Shown piece by piece: positions 1-6,434 of a stretch of DNA of 9,926 nt. A program made the position numbers and the translations under genes. The stretch covers positions 1 through 9,926 of the forward strand of contig JAFGFV010000021.1 of assembly GCA_016930895.1 (NCBI GenBank), in the 5' to 3' direction. The first letter of the stretch is position 1; each line of letters begins with the position of its first letter. Below the pieces are notes generated by a model, which saw only the letters and a program-made list of their open reading frames with translations, searched no databases and was not told the origin of the DNA. The stretch comes from Spirochaetales bacterium (GTDB taxonomy: Bacteria > Spirochaetota > Spirochaetia > SZUA-6 > DRHE01).

Positions 1-271
1 GCTGGGCCAGAGCAAGGTTTCCCTCTCTGTCGTCAGCGAACCGGTCAAACAGGCTCTCCAGATCCCCCAGGGTGCGGACCTCGTCCCAGCTGCCATCCCG
101 GTAGTGCGCCAGAGCGCGCACTACCGCCTTTGTGGGCATCTGGTAGTCAAGAACGGTCTCCATCAGGTTCATCACGAAGTCGTCCTCCAGATAGGACGAC
201 TCGGCAGGAGGCAGCACACGAGCCGCCGCCAACACCCGTTCCAGATCCCCCAGATCCGTGTTCGGCTGCAT
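1..271 (-). CDS. Uncharacterised protein, N-terminal 90 residues (runs off the left edge)
   Basis: I do not recognise this protein. The minus strand is open from an ATG at 271 to the window edge, giving 90 residues without a stop. The reading looks genuinely coding: an acidic, helix-rich protein starting MQPNTDLGDLERVL, with the patterned stretch DFVMNLMETVLDYQM at about residues 33-47, then VVRALAHYR at about 51-59 and LFDRFADD at about 74-81. The amphipathic spacing and lack of Arg/Pro/Ser-rich noise separate it from the shadow frames here. In frame upstream there is a TTG at 274 and then a stop at 287-289, so the start is pinned to 271 or 274. A weak GGTGA Shine-Dalgarno-like sequence lies just upstream. 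The gene begins 79 bp after the McrC-like nuclease gene in the same direction, so it is probably the last or a further gene of the McrBC operon. No catalytic motif is visible in the part present, and no function can be assigned. Confidence 0.75.
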   Translation of the reverse strand, partial: MQPNTDLGDLERVLAAARVLPPAESSYLEDDFVMNLMETVLDYQMPTKAVVRALAHYRDGSWDEVRTLGDLESLFDRFADDREGNLALAQ

Positions 272-350
272 CAAGTCACCGGTCGTTCAAGTTCGCACAC
301 TGACACTGAAGCGTACGCCGTGTCCAAGCCTGGCCCGGGAATCGCAACCC

Positions 351-1922
351 TCATGCAGGCTCGCCCTCAAGTATCCGCGACAGCCGAGGCGCAAGCTCGC
401 CATCCTCCCCTGGGTACGCCCGGATCGCCTCCAGTCCCTCGGTATATGTGACTGTCGGTCCGGGGTAGAGAGTGGCGGCGTACCTCACCACGCGCTCGCC
501 GGCAGGCCCACGTATCGCGTCGCGATAGGCGTGCATCTTGTCGATGTCGATCTTCTTGGGCTTCGGGTCTTGGCCCTCTTCGACCCATTGGCTCTCCAGC
601 TTGTACTTGGGATCGAACAGGTGAACGGCCTGGCTCCCGTCCGGGTAGCTGATCATCACCGACACGTCTGGCTTCTGGTCATGACTGACGCTGCGAAGTC
701 GCCAGCCGCCCTTCCTGTATGCAAACTGAGGAACCAGCCGCACCTGCACCTGACGGCCAGGGTGCCACAGCACGACTGCTGGTACGCCTTCCGGGAGGAT
801 GCGGACTACCAGGCTACCTCGGGACTTGTGGACCAGATTGTGAGCCTGGATGGTGAACCCGTGGATGGCGGCCTCAGTCAGTAGCGCCAGAATCAGCTTG
901 AGTGTTGCCCACTGCTCGTAAAGGTAGGGGAGGTTCTCTAGGGGGGCATCGAGCGCTCGATCGTCGAGCACCACAACTGCGGACTTCAGGAACTCCAGCC
1001 ACCCTTCGTACATGGCTCGGTACGCCGGCACCTTGAGAAGGATCATGCTGAGCCGATCGTCCAGGACCGTCGGCATGCGGACGCCCTCAAGAAACTCCGC
1101 CATCCGAACCGCTCGTGACATACCACGCAGCATCCGCTCCGCCTCGGTCTTCAACTCTGGGTGTGTCCTCTCCCCGCACACAGAGAGAACCTGACGAAGC
1201 CGAAGCAACACAGCAGATGAGTACCACTTGAGCAGCCGATTCTCATAGACATCAACGGTGTGCTCTACCCGGGAGTCGACAACCCGCCGGGGCTGAAGGT
1301 CGTCGTCGAGGTTGCCCGGGTTCACCAACGAGGCAACTAGCCGGGCTGCGTCGGGTTGCCGCACCCTGTGGCGGCGCACCCACTCCCCCTGGTTGAGCAA
1401 GACTCGGTGCGGGCGTTGGCTCACCTGCTCGAGGGTCTGAATCAAACCAGGTCGGCTCTGATGGCCGTCGACGGCTCGACGGAGCCGGAGGACCTGCTGA
1501 GCCAGGGTCGCCTCTTGGGCAGTCTGTAGGCGTACACCCTCAAGGGCTCCAAGGCTCTGGAGAGCCAGTGCGATCTCAGCAGGCAGGGTGTGCAGATCGT
1601 CGAGCAGTGACGCGAACGCCCGGGGGCTGATCTTCTCGGGGTCGATCCTGATGTCGCAGGTGTCGATTCCATCGGGCGTGATCGCCTCGACGCGGTAGTG
1701 GCCGGTTCCGGCCCTTTCCCAAGTGGCCGCAATCCGGTCTTGTCCGCCAATCACTCGCCGTACGAGCTCCAGGGGCCGGTGATTGATGGCGAGATGGCAC
1801 TCCCTCCAGTGCTCCGGGTCCACATCGAGGACGAGTAAGGCTGGAGCCCATTCCCCTGGGCAGTCGATAGGTGAGAGGTCGCTTCCGAGGAACGCGACCC
1901 TAGAAGTAGGAGGTGAAGCCAT
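351..1922 (-). CDS. McrC-like DUF2357/PDDEXK_7 nuclease subunit of a type IV restriction system
   Basis: This 523-aa protein is the likely DNA-cutting partner of the McrB-like AAA+ protein encoded just upstream. The C-terminal part shows PD-(D/E)XK nuclease signatures: KPD with Asp419, then FDPKYK with Asp437-x-Lys439, then DIDKMHAYRDAI at about 459-470, where the conserved KMHxYRD helix of the PDDEXK_7 (formerly DUF524) family lies. The middle region contains DVYENRLLKW (about 224-233), RMPTVLDDRLSMILLKVPAYR (about 282-302) and LYEQWATLKL (about 334-343), which match the DUF2357 helical region of these proteins. Length is usual for the family. The ATG at 1922 lies inside the 3' end of the mcrB-like gene (23-bp overlap), and its own Shine-Dalgarno is weak, so translational coupling is likely. 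In McrBC, the nuclease is activated by the translocating McrB ring; that this pair does the same is inference from family and gene order. Identity as a DUF2357-type rather than classical McrC is fairly sure. Confidence 0.88.
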   Translation of the reverse strand: MASPPTSRVAFLGSDLSPIDCPGEWAPALLVLDVDPEHWRECHLAINHRPLELVRRVIGGQDRIAATWERAGTGHYRVEAITPDGIDTCDIRIDPEKISPRAFASLLDDLHTLPAEIALALQSLGALEGVRLQTAQEATLAQQVLRLRRAVDGHQSRPGLIQTLEQVSQRPHRVLLNQGEWVRRHRVRQPDAARLVASLVNPGNLDDDLQPRRVVDSRVEHTVDVYENRLLKWYSSAVLLRLRQVLSVCGERTHPELKTEAERMLRGMSRAVRMAEFLEGVRMPTVLDDRLSMILLKVPAYRAMYEGWLEFLKSAVVVLDDRALDAPLENLPYLYEQWATLKLILALLTEAAIHGFTIQAHNLVHKSRGSLVVRILPEGVPAVVLWHPGRQVQVRLVPQFAYRKGGWRLRSVSHDQKPDVSVMISYPDGSQAVHLFDPKYKLESQWVEEGQDPKPKKIDIDKMHAYRDAIRGPAGERVVRYAATLYPGPTVTYTEGLEAIRAYPGEDGELAPRLSRILEGEPA

Positions 1923-4746
1923 GAGTCTTCAGGTCATCGAGCATGCGCCGCGCCTTCTTCTCAGTCTGGGGGTATCGACCTGCGGCTAGCTCGATCAGGG
2001 CTTCCAGAGCAGTGCCCAGCTTGCCGTCTGCTCCGCTCAGCTTCGGAAGGATCTTCTGCAGGATCTGGTCGTCGAGCGCCTCGTCGAGCGAAGCGTCCTC
2101 ACTGGTTGCGCCGTCTGCGTAGCGCCGTATCTCATCTGCAACCCGGTAGGCGAAGGGTTTCACCGGTGCCACAGCATCCCAGACCCTGAGGACGGCCTCT
2201 GCGTAGTCAGTGTTGCCGAGGTGCTCAGCGAGGGCGCCCCGATCGATCCCCAGTTCGACCAGCTGGGCGCGGTCGTAGACCTTGTCAGCGAATCCGTGAG
2301 TGGTCTCGTCAACGTTCACAGTGCCGACGAAGGACAGGTTGCGGTACACGACGATCTCATCCTCTGGGCCGGCCGTAATCGCGGCCGCTCCCTGGCGTGC
2401 CACCAGCTCCATGACTGAGAGGAACTTGGCGAAGTAGTACTCAACGCGTGCCAGGTTCATTTCGTCCAGCAGCACGTGGAAGCTCTGCGGCTCTCTGTTC
2501 TGGTCTTGAGCCTGTTCCCACTCAGCAGCAGCCTCACGCAGGAACAGGGAGAAGTCCGTGTCGTAGTACTTGCGATCGAGCGGATTGAAGTAGCCGAGTA
2601 GGTCCTCGTTGGTAGTCCAGTTCGGGGCGACGGGTATCAGCTTGAACCGGGCGCCGATCGCCTCGGCGTAGAGCTCGGCAAGCCATGTCTTGCCAGTTCC
2701 GCTGAGTCCGGACAGGATCACGAAGCCTCGCGTGTTTAGGGAGTGGTGATACCGGCGCAGAGTCGGCAGGGAGATACGAAATCCTCGCTGGGTGAGCCGC
2801 TCGTGGATCTCGCTGAGGGAGAGTGGGGTCCGCTGCCGGATCAAGGCGATGATCTCCTGCCACTGCTCCCGCGTAACTTCGAAGTTGGTACCTTGCGGGG
2901 CCTTTATGATCTGCAGGTCCTTGAGGATCGGGTGGTCCTTCAGGACGTCCCTGGATAGAGGTGGGTCAACTACCTGCTGGAGGGTCCAGCGGGTTGCCTT
3001 CTCCGGTACCGAGGGATCTCCGCCCCCGAACCGTTCGCCCGGAGGCCGTTCGTAGACCTCCCCGGTGATCTCGCCAAGGGCCCACAGTGCAGCATTGGGA
3101 CCGGCGACCCAGATGGCGACTCGGTCACCCGGGGCGTATCGCTCCAGGTAGCGGCTGACGGTCCAGTCGTACTCGTGCCCGATCTGCAGGTTCCCAAGGT
3201 CAGCGACGAAGTCGTACACCTTGGGGTTGGCCTGGAAGATCCAGTAGTGCCGGCCGGTCTCGTCTTCGTGCTCGATGTCTCCCCAGGGGGACGCCGCCGG
3301 CCATCGATCCTGGAATTGCTCCCGAAGAGCAGTGGCGAAGCCGGGGGAGAGCCGGTGCATGTATGCCTGATTGACCCCCCCGGCCTTGTTGAAAGCCGGC
3401 CCCTCCTCCTGGCGGAGCTTGACGGGGATATCAGCAAGGCTGATGGGGCTATCCAGGTCGAAGTACTCAACGGCGCAGTAGTAACCGCTGGCCTCCCAGA
3501 GTTCAGATTCATGCTCGGCAGGCTTGGCGGCCTCCTTCGGCTTCCTGGCCACACGGCCTATCGAACGCACAGCCCCGTTGGCGTAGTGGACGATCACGTC
3601 ATCAACCTGCAGCTTGGATACGGACAGCCAGTGAGCCAGAACGGCACCCTTCTTGGTTCTCTGGGGTGCCCAGACGTACCCACCTGCCCGCTCCCTATCG
3701 AAGGTTGTACCTTGGTTCACCCACCACACCGCGTTCTTCTCGCCTCGCCACTGCATGAAGGCGTCGAACTCGTCACCCAGGACGAACGCGTCCTCCTTTG
3801 TGGCCTTGCTAATCGCCCAGACCAGGCCCTGGGCATCCAGCCGATCTCGAAGTTGCAGGTCCCGCTGCCTCGCTTCGTCGATGAACGTGTCCAAGAAGCT
3901 GAGTGCGTGGAGGTAGACCGCCGAGGGGGGTCCCTTGGGGAACTCCTCGTAGCCGGCTAGCCGCGCTGCGGTCTTCATGGGCGTGGCCCGGTACATCGCG
4001 TAGTTGTTCGGGTCGGCTAACAGGAGGAAGGAGGCCAGCTCCAGCTGGGCGCTGAGGCTGGCTAGGTTCTCCGGGAGCGCCGCGGCGAAGGCGTCGACTC
4101 GATGCCCTAGGTCCCCGCTCTCATCCCACAGTCCCAGCATCGCGGTCTGCGCCTCATTGGGCTGCTCGTTGGCCCAGTCGAGGAATCTCGAGTGGTTGAT
4201 GAAGTAGGTCAGGTTGTTCGGAGGCCCGAACGCGCTCCTCAGGGTGTGATGCCAGTCAGGTGCTCCGGTCCGTATTGCCTGGGCGGCAGCCCGGACGTGC
4301 TCGCCGATTTCGGCCTTGTAGACCACCTCGTTCTCCTCGAAACGAGGGGCCTCGAAGAACTTGCGCGCCCAGTAGGTGAACTCCTCCCAGGGGCTCTCTG
4401 GCTCAGCGCGCCGTTCCAGCCACTCCTCGATCCTCTGTTCGCACAGAGTGGCTATGCGAGTGGCAGCCTCTGTGTCGCCAGGGTCGAACTGCAAGACGAA
4501 GGTATCGGAGTCGGGGTCGTGTTCGATGATCCCATGGCCTTCCAGGACACTCCTGGGGGACTGGAGAAGGCGCTTGCGCAGTTCCTCAAGAGAACTGGGC
4601 TTCCAGCGGGCAAGATCATCGGCCATCTCAGTCAGGGTGGCCCTACCTCCCCGAGTGATGAGAGCTCTGATAACAACTGGCTGGTAGACCTCGGAAATCT
4701 GCATCCGGTTGGCGACGAAGTCCTCCAGATCACTGATCGGACGCAT
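1900..4746 (-). CDS. McrB-like AAA+ motor with N-terminal winged helix and two PUA/EVE-type domains
   Basis: This 948-aa protein is the probable recognition and motor subunit of an McrBC-like system. Domains read in order: residues 1-90, a winged-helix-like segment (YQPVVIRALITRGGRATLTE); about 120-310, an unnamed helical region (NNLTYFINHSRFLDWANE, LLADPNNYAMYR); about 338-475, a first PUA/EVE-like domain (WWVNQGTTFD, YVWAPQ, GPAFNKAGGVNQAYM); about 499-630, a canonical EVE domain (YWIFQANPKVYD, then GDRVAIWVAGPNAALWALGEI); about 672-948, the AAA+ domain. The AAA+ part has Walker A GLSGTGKT (680-687), Walker B VLLDEMN (758-764) and the McrB-type sensor stretch GTVNVDETT (808-816) followed by DRA (825-827). 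EVE domains of McrB-type proteins are known readers of modified bases, notably modified cytosine, so the target is probably modified DNA. The ATG at 4746 has an ideal GGAGGA Shine-Dalgarno 5 nt upstream. The gene overlaps the regulator upstream by 17 bp and the nuclease downstream by 23 bp. Whether GTP or ATP is used cannot be read off. Confidence 0.9.
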   Translation of the reverse strand: MRPISDLEDFVANRMQISEVYQPVVIRALITRGGRATLTEMADDLARWKPSSLEELRKRLLQSPRSVLEGHGIIEHDPDSDTFVLQFDPGDTEAATRIATLCEQRIEEWLERRAEPESPWEEFTYWARKFFEAPRFEENEVVYKAEIGEHVRAAAQAIRTGAPDWHHTLRSAFGPPNNLTYFINHSRFLDWANEQPNEAQTAMLGLWDESGDLGHRVDAFAAALPENLASLSAQLELASFLLLADPNNYAMYRATPMKTAARLAGYEEFPKGPPSAVYLHALSFLDTFIDEARQRDLQLRDRLDAQGLVWAISKATKEDAFVLGDEFDAFMQWRGEKNAVWWVNQGTTFDRERAGGYVWAPQRTKKGAVLAHWLSVSKLQVDDVIVHYANGAVRSIGRVARKPKEAAKPAEHESELWEASGYYCAVEYFDLDSPISLADIPVKLRQEEGPAFNKAGGVNQAYMHRLSPGFATALREQFQDRWPAASPWGDIEHEDETGRHYWIFQANPKVYDFVADLGNLQIGHEYDWTVSRYLERYAPGDRVAIWVAGPNAALWALGEITGEVYERPPGERFGGGDPSVPEKATRWTLQQVVDPPLSRDVLKDHPILKDLQIIKAPQGTNFEVTREQWQEIIALIRQRTPLSLSEIHERLTQRGFRISLPTLRRYHHSLNTRGFVILSGLSGTGKTWLAELYAEAIGARFKLIPVAPNWTTNEDLLGYFNPLDRKYYDTDFSLFLREAAAEWEQAQDQNREPQSFHVLLDEMNLARVEYYFAKFLSVMELVARQGAAAITAGPEDEIVVYRNLSFVGTVNVDETTHGFADKVYDRAQLVELGIDRGALAEHLGNTDYAEAVLRVWDAVAPVKPFAYRVADEIRRYADGATSEDASLDEALDDQILQKILPKLSGADGKLGTALEALIELAAGRYPQTEKKARRMLDDLKTHGFTSYF

Positions 4747-4972
4747 TGAGATCCTCCAGCATCTCGCACGGGCTCACCCCAAGAGCGCTGGCCAATCGGA
4801 TAATGCTGACGAGTGCAAGATTGCGATGGCCACGCTCGACTGAACTGATGTAGGTGCGGTGAAGGCCCGCCCGATCGGCGAGGTCCTCCTGAGAGAGACC
4901 GCGCTGCAGTCGTAGGCGCCGCAGATTGGCGCCGAAGACCCCCAGTGCGGTCCGTTCCTCCTGGCCAGCCAT
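4730..4972 (-). CDS. XRE/Cro-family HTH regulator, controller-protein-like
   Basis: This 80-aa protein is almost entirely one helix-turn-helix domain. From the ATG at 4972, residues 16-24 (NLRRLRLQR), 27-35 (SQEDLADRA) and 37-48 (LHRTYISSVERG) form the first helix, the positioning helix and the recognition helix, followed by NLALVSIIRLASALGVSP. The LHRTYISSVERG motif is the one seen in restriction-modification controller (C) proteins and close XRE relatives. It leads the minus-strand restriction operon and overlaps the start of the mcrB-like gene by 17 bp, so it most likely sets the expression of the restriction genes. Two in-frame GTGs at 4981 and 4975 are alternative starts (83 or 81 residues); the ATG is preferred because it is the stronger start codon and removes nothing from the fold. 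Activator versus repressor role cannot be told. Confidence 0.88.
   Translation of the reverse strand: MAGQEERTALGVFGANLRRLRLQRGLSQEDLADRAGLHRTYISSVERGHRNLALVSIIRLASALGVSPCEMLEDLNASDQ
4752..4757 (-). promoter_or_regulatory. Strong ribosome binding site for the mcrB-like gene
   Basis: On the minus strand this reads GGAGGA, five bases before the ATG at 4746. It lies inside the end of the regulator gene, so translation of the motor gene is probably coupled to that of the regulator. It fixes the start of the 948-aa protein. Confidence 0.75.
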
Positions 4973-4994
4973 CACGCCCACCCCACAGGACCGC

Positions 4995-5027
4995 AGACGA
5001 TATGTCTACAGACTATGAGCCACATAG
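4995..5027 (-). promoter_or_regulatory. Inverted-repeat cluster upstream of the XRE gene, candidate operator
   Basis: Three alternating half-sites AGAC/GTCT lie at 4995-4998, 5004-5007 and 5010-5013. They form AGAC-N5-GTCT and the 10-bp palindrome GTCTACAGAC (5004-5013). A further perfect repeat, CTATG-N5-CATAG, occupies 5013-5027. All sit 23-55 bp upstream of the regulator's ATG, where controller-type XRE proteins usually bind their own promoter. I see no convincing -35/-10 pair on this strand, so the exact promoter is unresolved. Binding is inference. Confidence 0.45.
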
Positions 5028-5061
5028 CGGACGGTACAGGATGAGGTGAGCCACACTGGCC

Positions 5062-5098
5062 GGCCGCGGAGCGCAGCGAGGATGCTTCGGCCGCGGCC
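5062..5098. repeat. GC-rich inverted repeat, 8-bp arms
   Basis: GGCCGCGG (5062-5069) pairs perfectly with CCGCGGCC (5091-5098) across a 21-base spacer. The spacer contains the purine-rich run AGCGCAGCGAGGATG. It sits near the middle of the divergent intergenic region, about 90 bp upstream of the XRE gene. It could be an extragenic palindromic repeat, an insulating hairpin between divergent operons, or part of a recombination site. No T-tract follows, so it does not look like a typical intrinsic terminator. Confidence 0.5.
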
Positions 5099-5267
5099 CT
5101 GCCAGCCGTGAGGCACAGTCCCCTGCTGGGATCGATCAAGCGGATACGAAAGCTCTTCGAGCTAGCAATCAGAAGGTTCGTGCGCTGCCCCATGCCATTA
5201 GGTATGGGCGCGCTGGCCCAGGGAGGCGGCGCGCAGCGGCTTAGGGGAGCAGGCTACGGAACAGGCC

Positions 5268-5296
5268 TTGACCTGCTGTTTCAGAACTTGTAGTGT
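5268..5296 (+). promoter_or_regulatory. Candidate sigma-70-type promoter of the AbiE-like operon
   Basis: TTGACC (5268-5273) and TAGTGT (5291-5296) are separated by exactly 17 bp, a good -35 and an acceptable -10 hexamer (TAnnnT). The predicted start of transcription, about 5302-5304, lies some 30 bases before the ATG at 5334, leaving a short leader. The -10 hexamer overlaps the second TGTTTC half-site, as expected for a repressed promoter. Confidence 0.55.
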
Positions 5297-5314
5297 TTCA
5301 GTGCACACGAAACA
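5277..5314 (+). promoter_or_regulatory. Three-half-site TGTTTC operator over the AbiE-like promoter
   Basis: TGTTTCAG occurs at 5277-5284 and again at 5294-5301 as an exact 8-bp direct repeat 17 bp apart. The second copy is also the left arm of a perfect inverted repeat, TGTTTC (5294-5299) N9 GAAACA (5309-5314). These sites cover the promoter spacer, the -10 element and the likely transcription start. AbiEi-type antitoxins are known to repress their own operon by binding inverted repeats through their winged helix, so this is a natural autoregulatory operator. The repeats are seen; binding is inference. Confidence 0.55.
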
Positions 5315-5333
5315 TAACGATATCTGGAACACC

Positions 5334-6434
5334 ATGAGCACCAGAAGACCGACTCGACCACGTCCCGACAGCGAGCTCCTTGCCGCGGTGACTGAGACGC
5401 TGCGAAAGCGCCTACCCCCCACATGGTCCACGCGCGAGTGGCTGGAACCACGCCTTTCGCCCCGGCGGCGATCAGATCTCACCCTCAAGCTTGACGCGCC
5501 CGACGGAACATCGGCCATCCTGGTTGTCGAAGCGAAGCAGGCCACAACCACGCGAGACCTCGCCAACGCGGCTCGTCAACTGTCGGCGTATCTCTTGTCC
5601 GTCAGCCGAGACCCCGACACTCCGACCATCGGGATGCTCGCCGCGCCCTATGTCAGCCCTACCGGCCGACAGAAGCTGCGGGAGTGCGGTGTCGGGTATG
5701 CGGACCTCACGGGGAACTTCTGGCTGGCCATCGAGAAACCCGCGGTATTCATCGAAACACAGGGCGCGGACCGCAATCCCAGTCCGGTCGCTGCGGCGCT
5801 GAGAAGCCTGCGGGGTCGCGCTTCGGGGGCGGCCGTTCGCGCCCTGGTCGACTTCAAAGCGCCGATGGGTCTTCGCGAGTTGTCCGACCGGGCCAAGGTG
5901 GCGGCCCCTACCCTCTCTCGTGTCGCCCGACTCCTCGAGAACGAGGGCCTTCTGGAACGCGAGCCGGACGGTTCGATTGCCTCCATCGATTGGCCCGGTG
6001 TTCTCCGGCGATGGGTGCAGGACTACTCCTTGCTCGAATCCAACCGGGCAGCGGAGTTCATCGCCCCTCGCGGGCTCGACACCCTCCTGGTCGGGTTGCG
6101 GCAGGTCACCGATGAGGCCGCTTTGACGGGCACCCTTGGGCTCCCTCCCGAACTGAGGGTTGCCCCGCCACGGCTTGCGATCATCTACAGCCGCAACGTC
6201 GCTCGCCTTGCCCAGGCTCTCGACATCAGACCGGTCGACCGAGGTGCGAACGTCCTCCTGCTTGAACCGTTCGATCCGGTGGTGTTCGCCCGGGCGCGCC
6301 GCAGCGATGGGCTGGTCCAGGTCGCGTTCGCCCAGCTGTTCGCCGACCTGTCGACCGCACCGGGACGCGCCCCTGTGGAAGCCGATGAGCTGCTGCGGTG
6401 GATGATGCGAGCTGAGGATGCCTGGCGCAGTTGA
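5334..6434 (+). CDS. AbiEi-like winged-helix antitoxin/regulator with an N-terminal PD-(D/E)XK-like domain
   Basis: From the ATG at 5334 the protein has 366 residues; an in-frame ATG at 5268 is rejected because it lies inside the promoter. The N-terminal third carries the elements of a RecB-type PD-(D/E)XK fold: Asp48 in RRRSDLTLKL, Glu66-Ala-Lys68 in LVVEAKQ, and Gln82-x3-Tyr86 in RQLSAYL. A GYADLTGNFWL stretch follows (121-131). Residues about 173-215 form a winged helix (LRELSDRAKVAAPTLSRVAR). The C-terminal 150 residues (APPRLAIIYSRNV, GANVLLLEPFDPVVF, DLSTAPGRAPVEADELL) resemble the C-terminal region of AbiEi-family antitoxins. It overlaps the downstream nucleotidyltransferase gene by 17 bp. 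The expected role is to neutralise that enzyme and repress the operon. The nuclease-like part could instead be active, or a degenerate structural module. A modest GGAA Shine-Dalgarno precedes the start. The family call is fairly firm; catalytic activity is unproven. Confidence 0.82.
   Translation: MSTRRPTRPRPDSELLAAVTETLRKRLPPTWSTREWLEPRLSPRRRSDLTLKLDAPDGTSAILVVEAKQATTTRDLANAARQLSAYLLSVSRDPDTPTIGMLAAPYVSPTGRQKLRECGVGYADLTGNFWLAIEKPAVFIETQGADRNPSPVAAALRSLRGRASGAAVRALVDFKAPMGLRELSDRAKVAAPTLSRVARLLENEGLLEREPDGSIASIDWPGVLRRWVQDYSLLESNRAAEFIAPRGLDTLLVGLRQVTDEAALTGTLGLPPELRVAPPRLAIIYSRNVARLAQALDIRPVDRGANVLLLEPFDPVVFARARRSDGLVQVAFAQLFADLSTAPGRAPVEADELLRWMMRAEDAWRS

Larger units (their letters stand above)
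4982..5333. other. Divergent intergenic region between the restriction operon and the TA-like operon
   Basis: This roughly 350-bp stretch separates two head-to-head operons. It holds the XRE-side inverted repeats (4995-5027), a long GC-rich inverted repeat (5062-5098), and the plus-strand promoter and operator region (5268-5314). The remainder (about 5100-5265) shows no convincing gene: short open frames on both strands give Arg/Ser/Ala-rich peptides without family features. Confidence 0.6.

Noticed and set aside
1..271. Calling the partial left-edge protein a DNA glycosylase because of its helical pattern
   Set aside because: No helix-hairpin-helix GPD motif or catalytic Asp/Lys is visible in the 90 residues present; the resemblance is only an impression.
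1921..1989. A plus-strand 22-codon frame preceded by a perfect AGGAGG (1908-1913) seven bases before its ATG
   Set aside because: It is antisense to the junction of the motor and nuclease genes, short, and has no promoter visible; the match is probably chance.
3175..3960. A 261-residue plus-strand open frame inside the mcrB-like gene
   Set aside because: Antisense to the conserved EVE-like region; no recognisable domain.
4972..5293. Short open frames on both strands in the divergent spacer (4972-5193 minus, 5108-5293 plus)
   Set aside because: Translations are compositionally biased and show no domain; the minus one runs across the operator region of the regulator.
5268..5333. An in-frame upstream ATG that would add 22 residues to the AbiEi-like protein
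   Set aside because: It lies within the -35 region of the candidate promoter, lacks a Shine-Dalgarno, and the added residues (Cys/Thr/His-rich) do not look like part of a fold.
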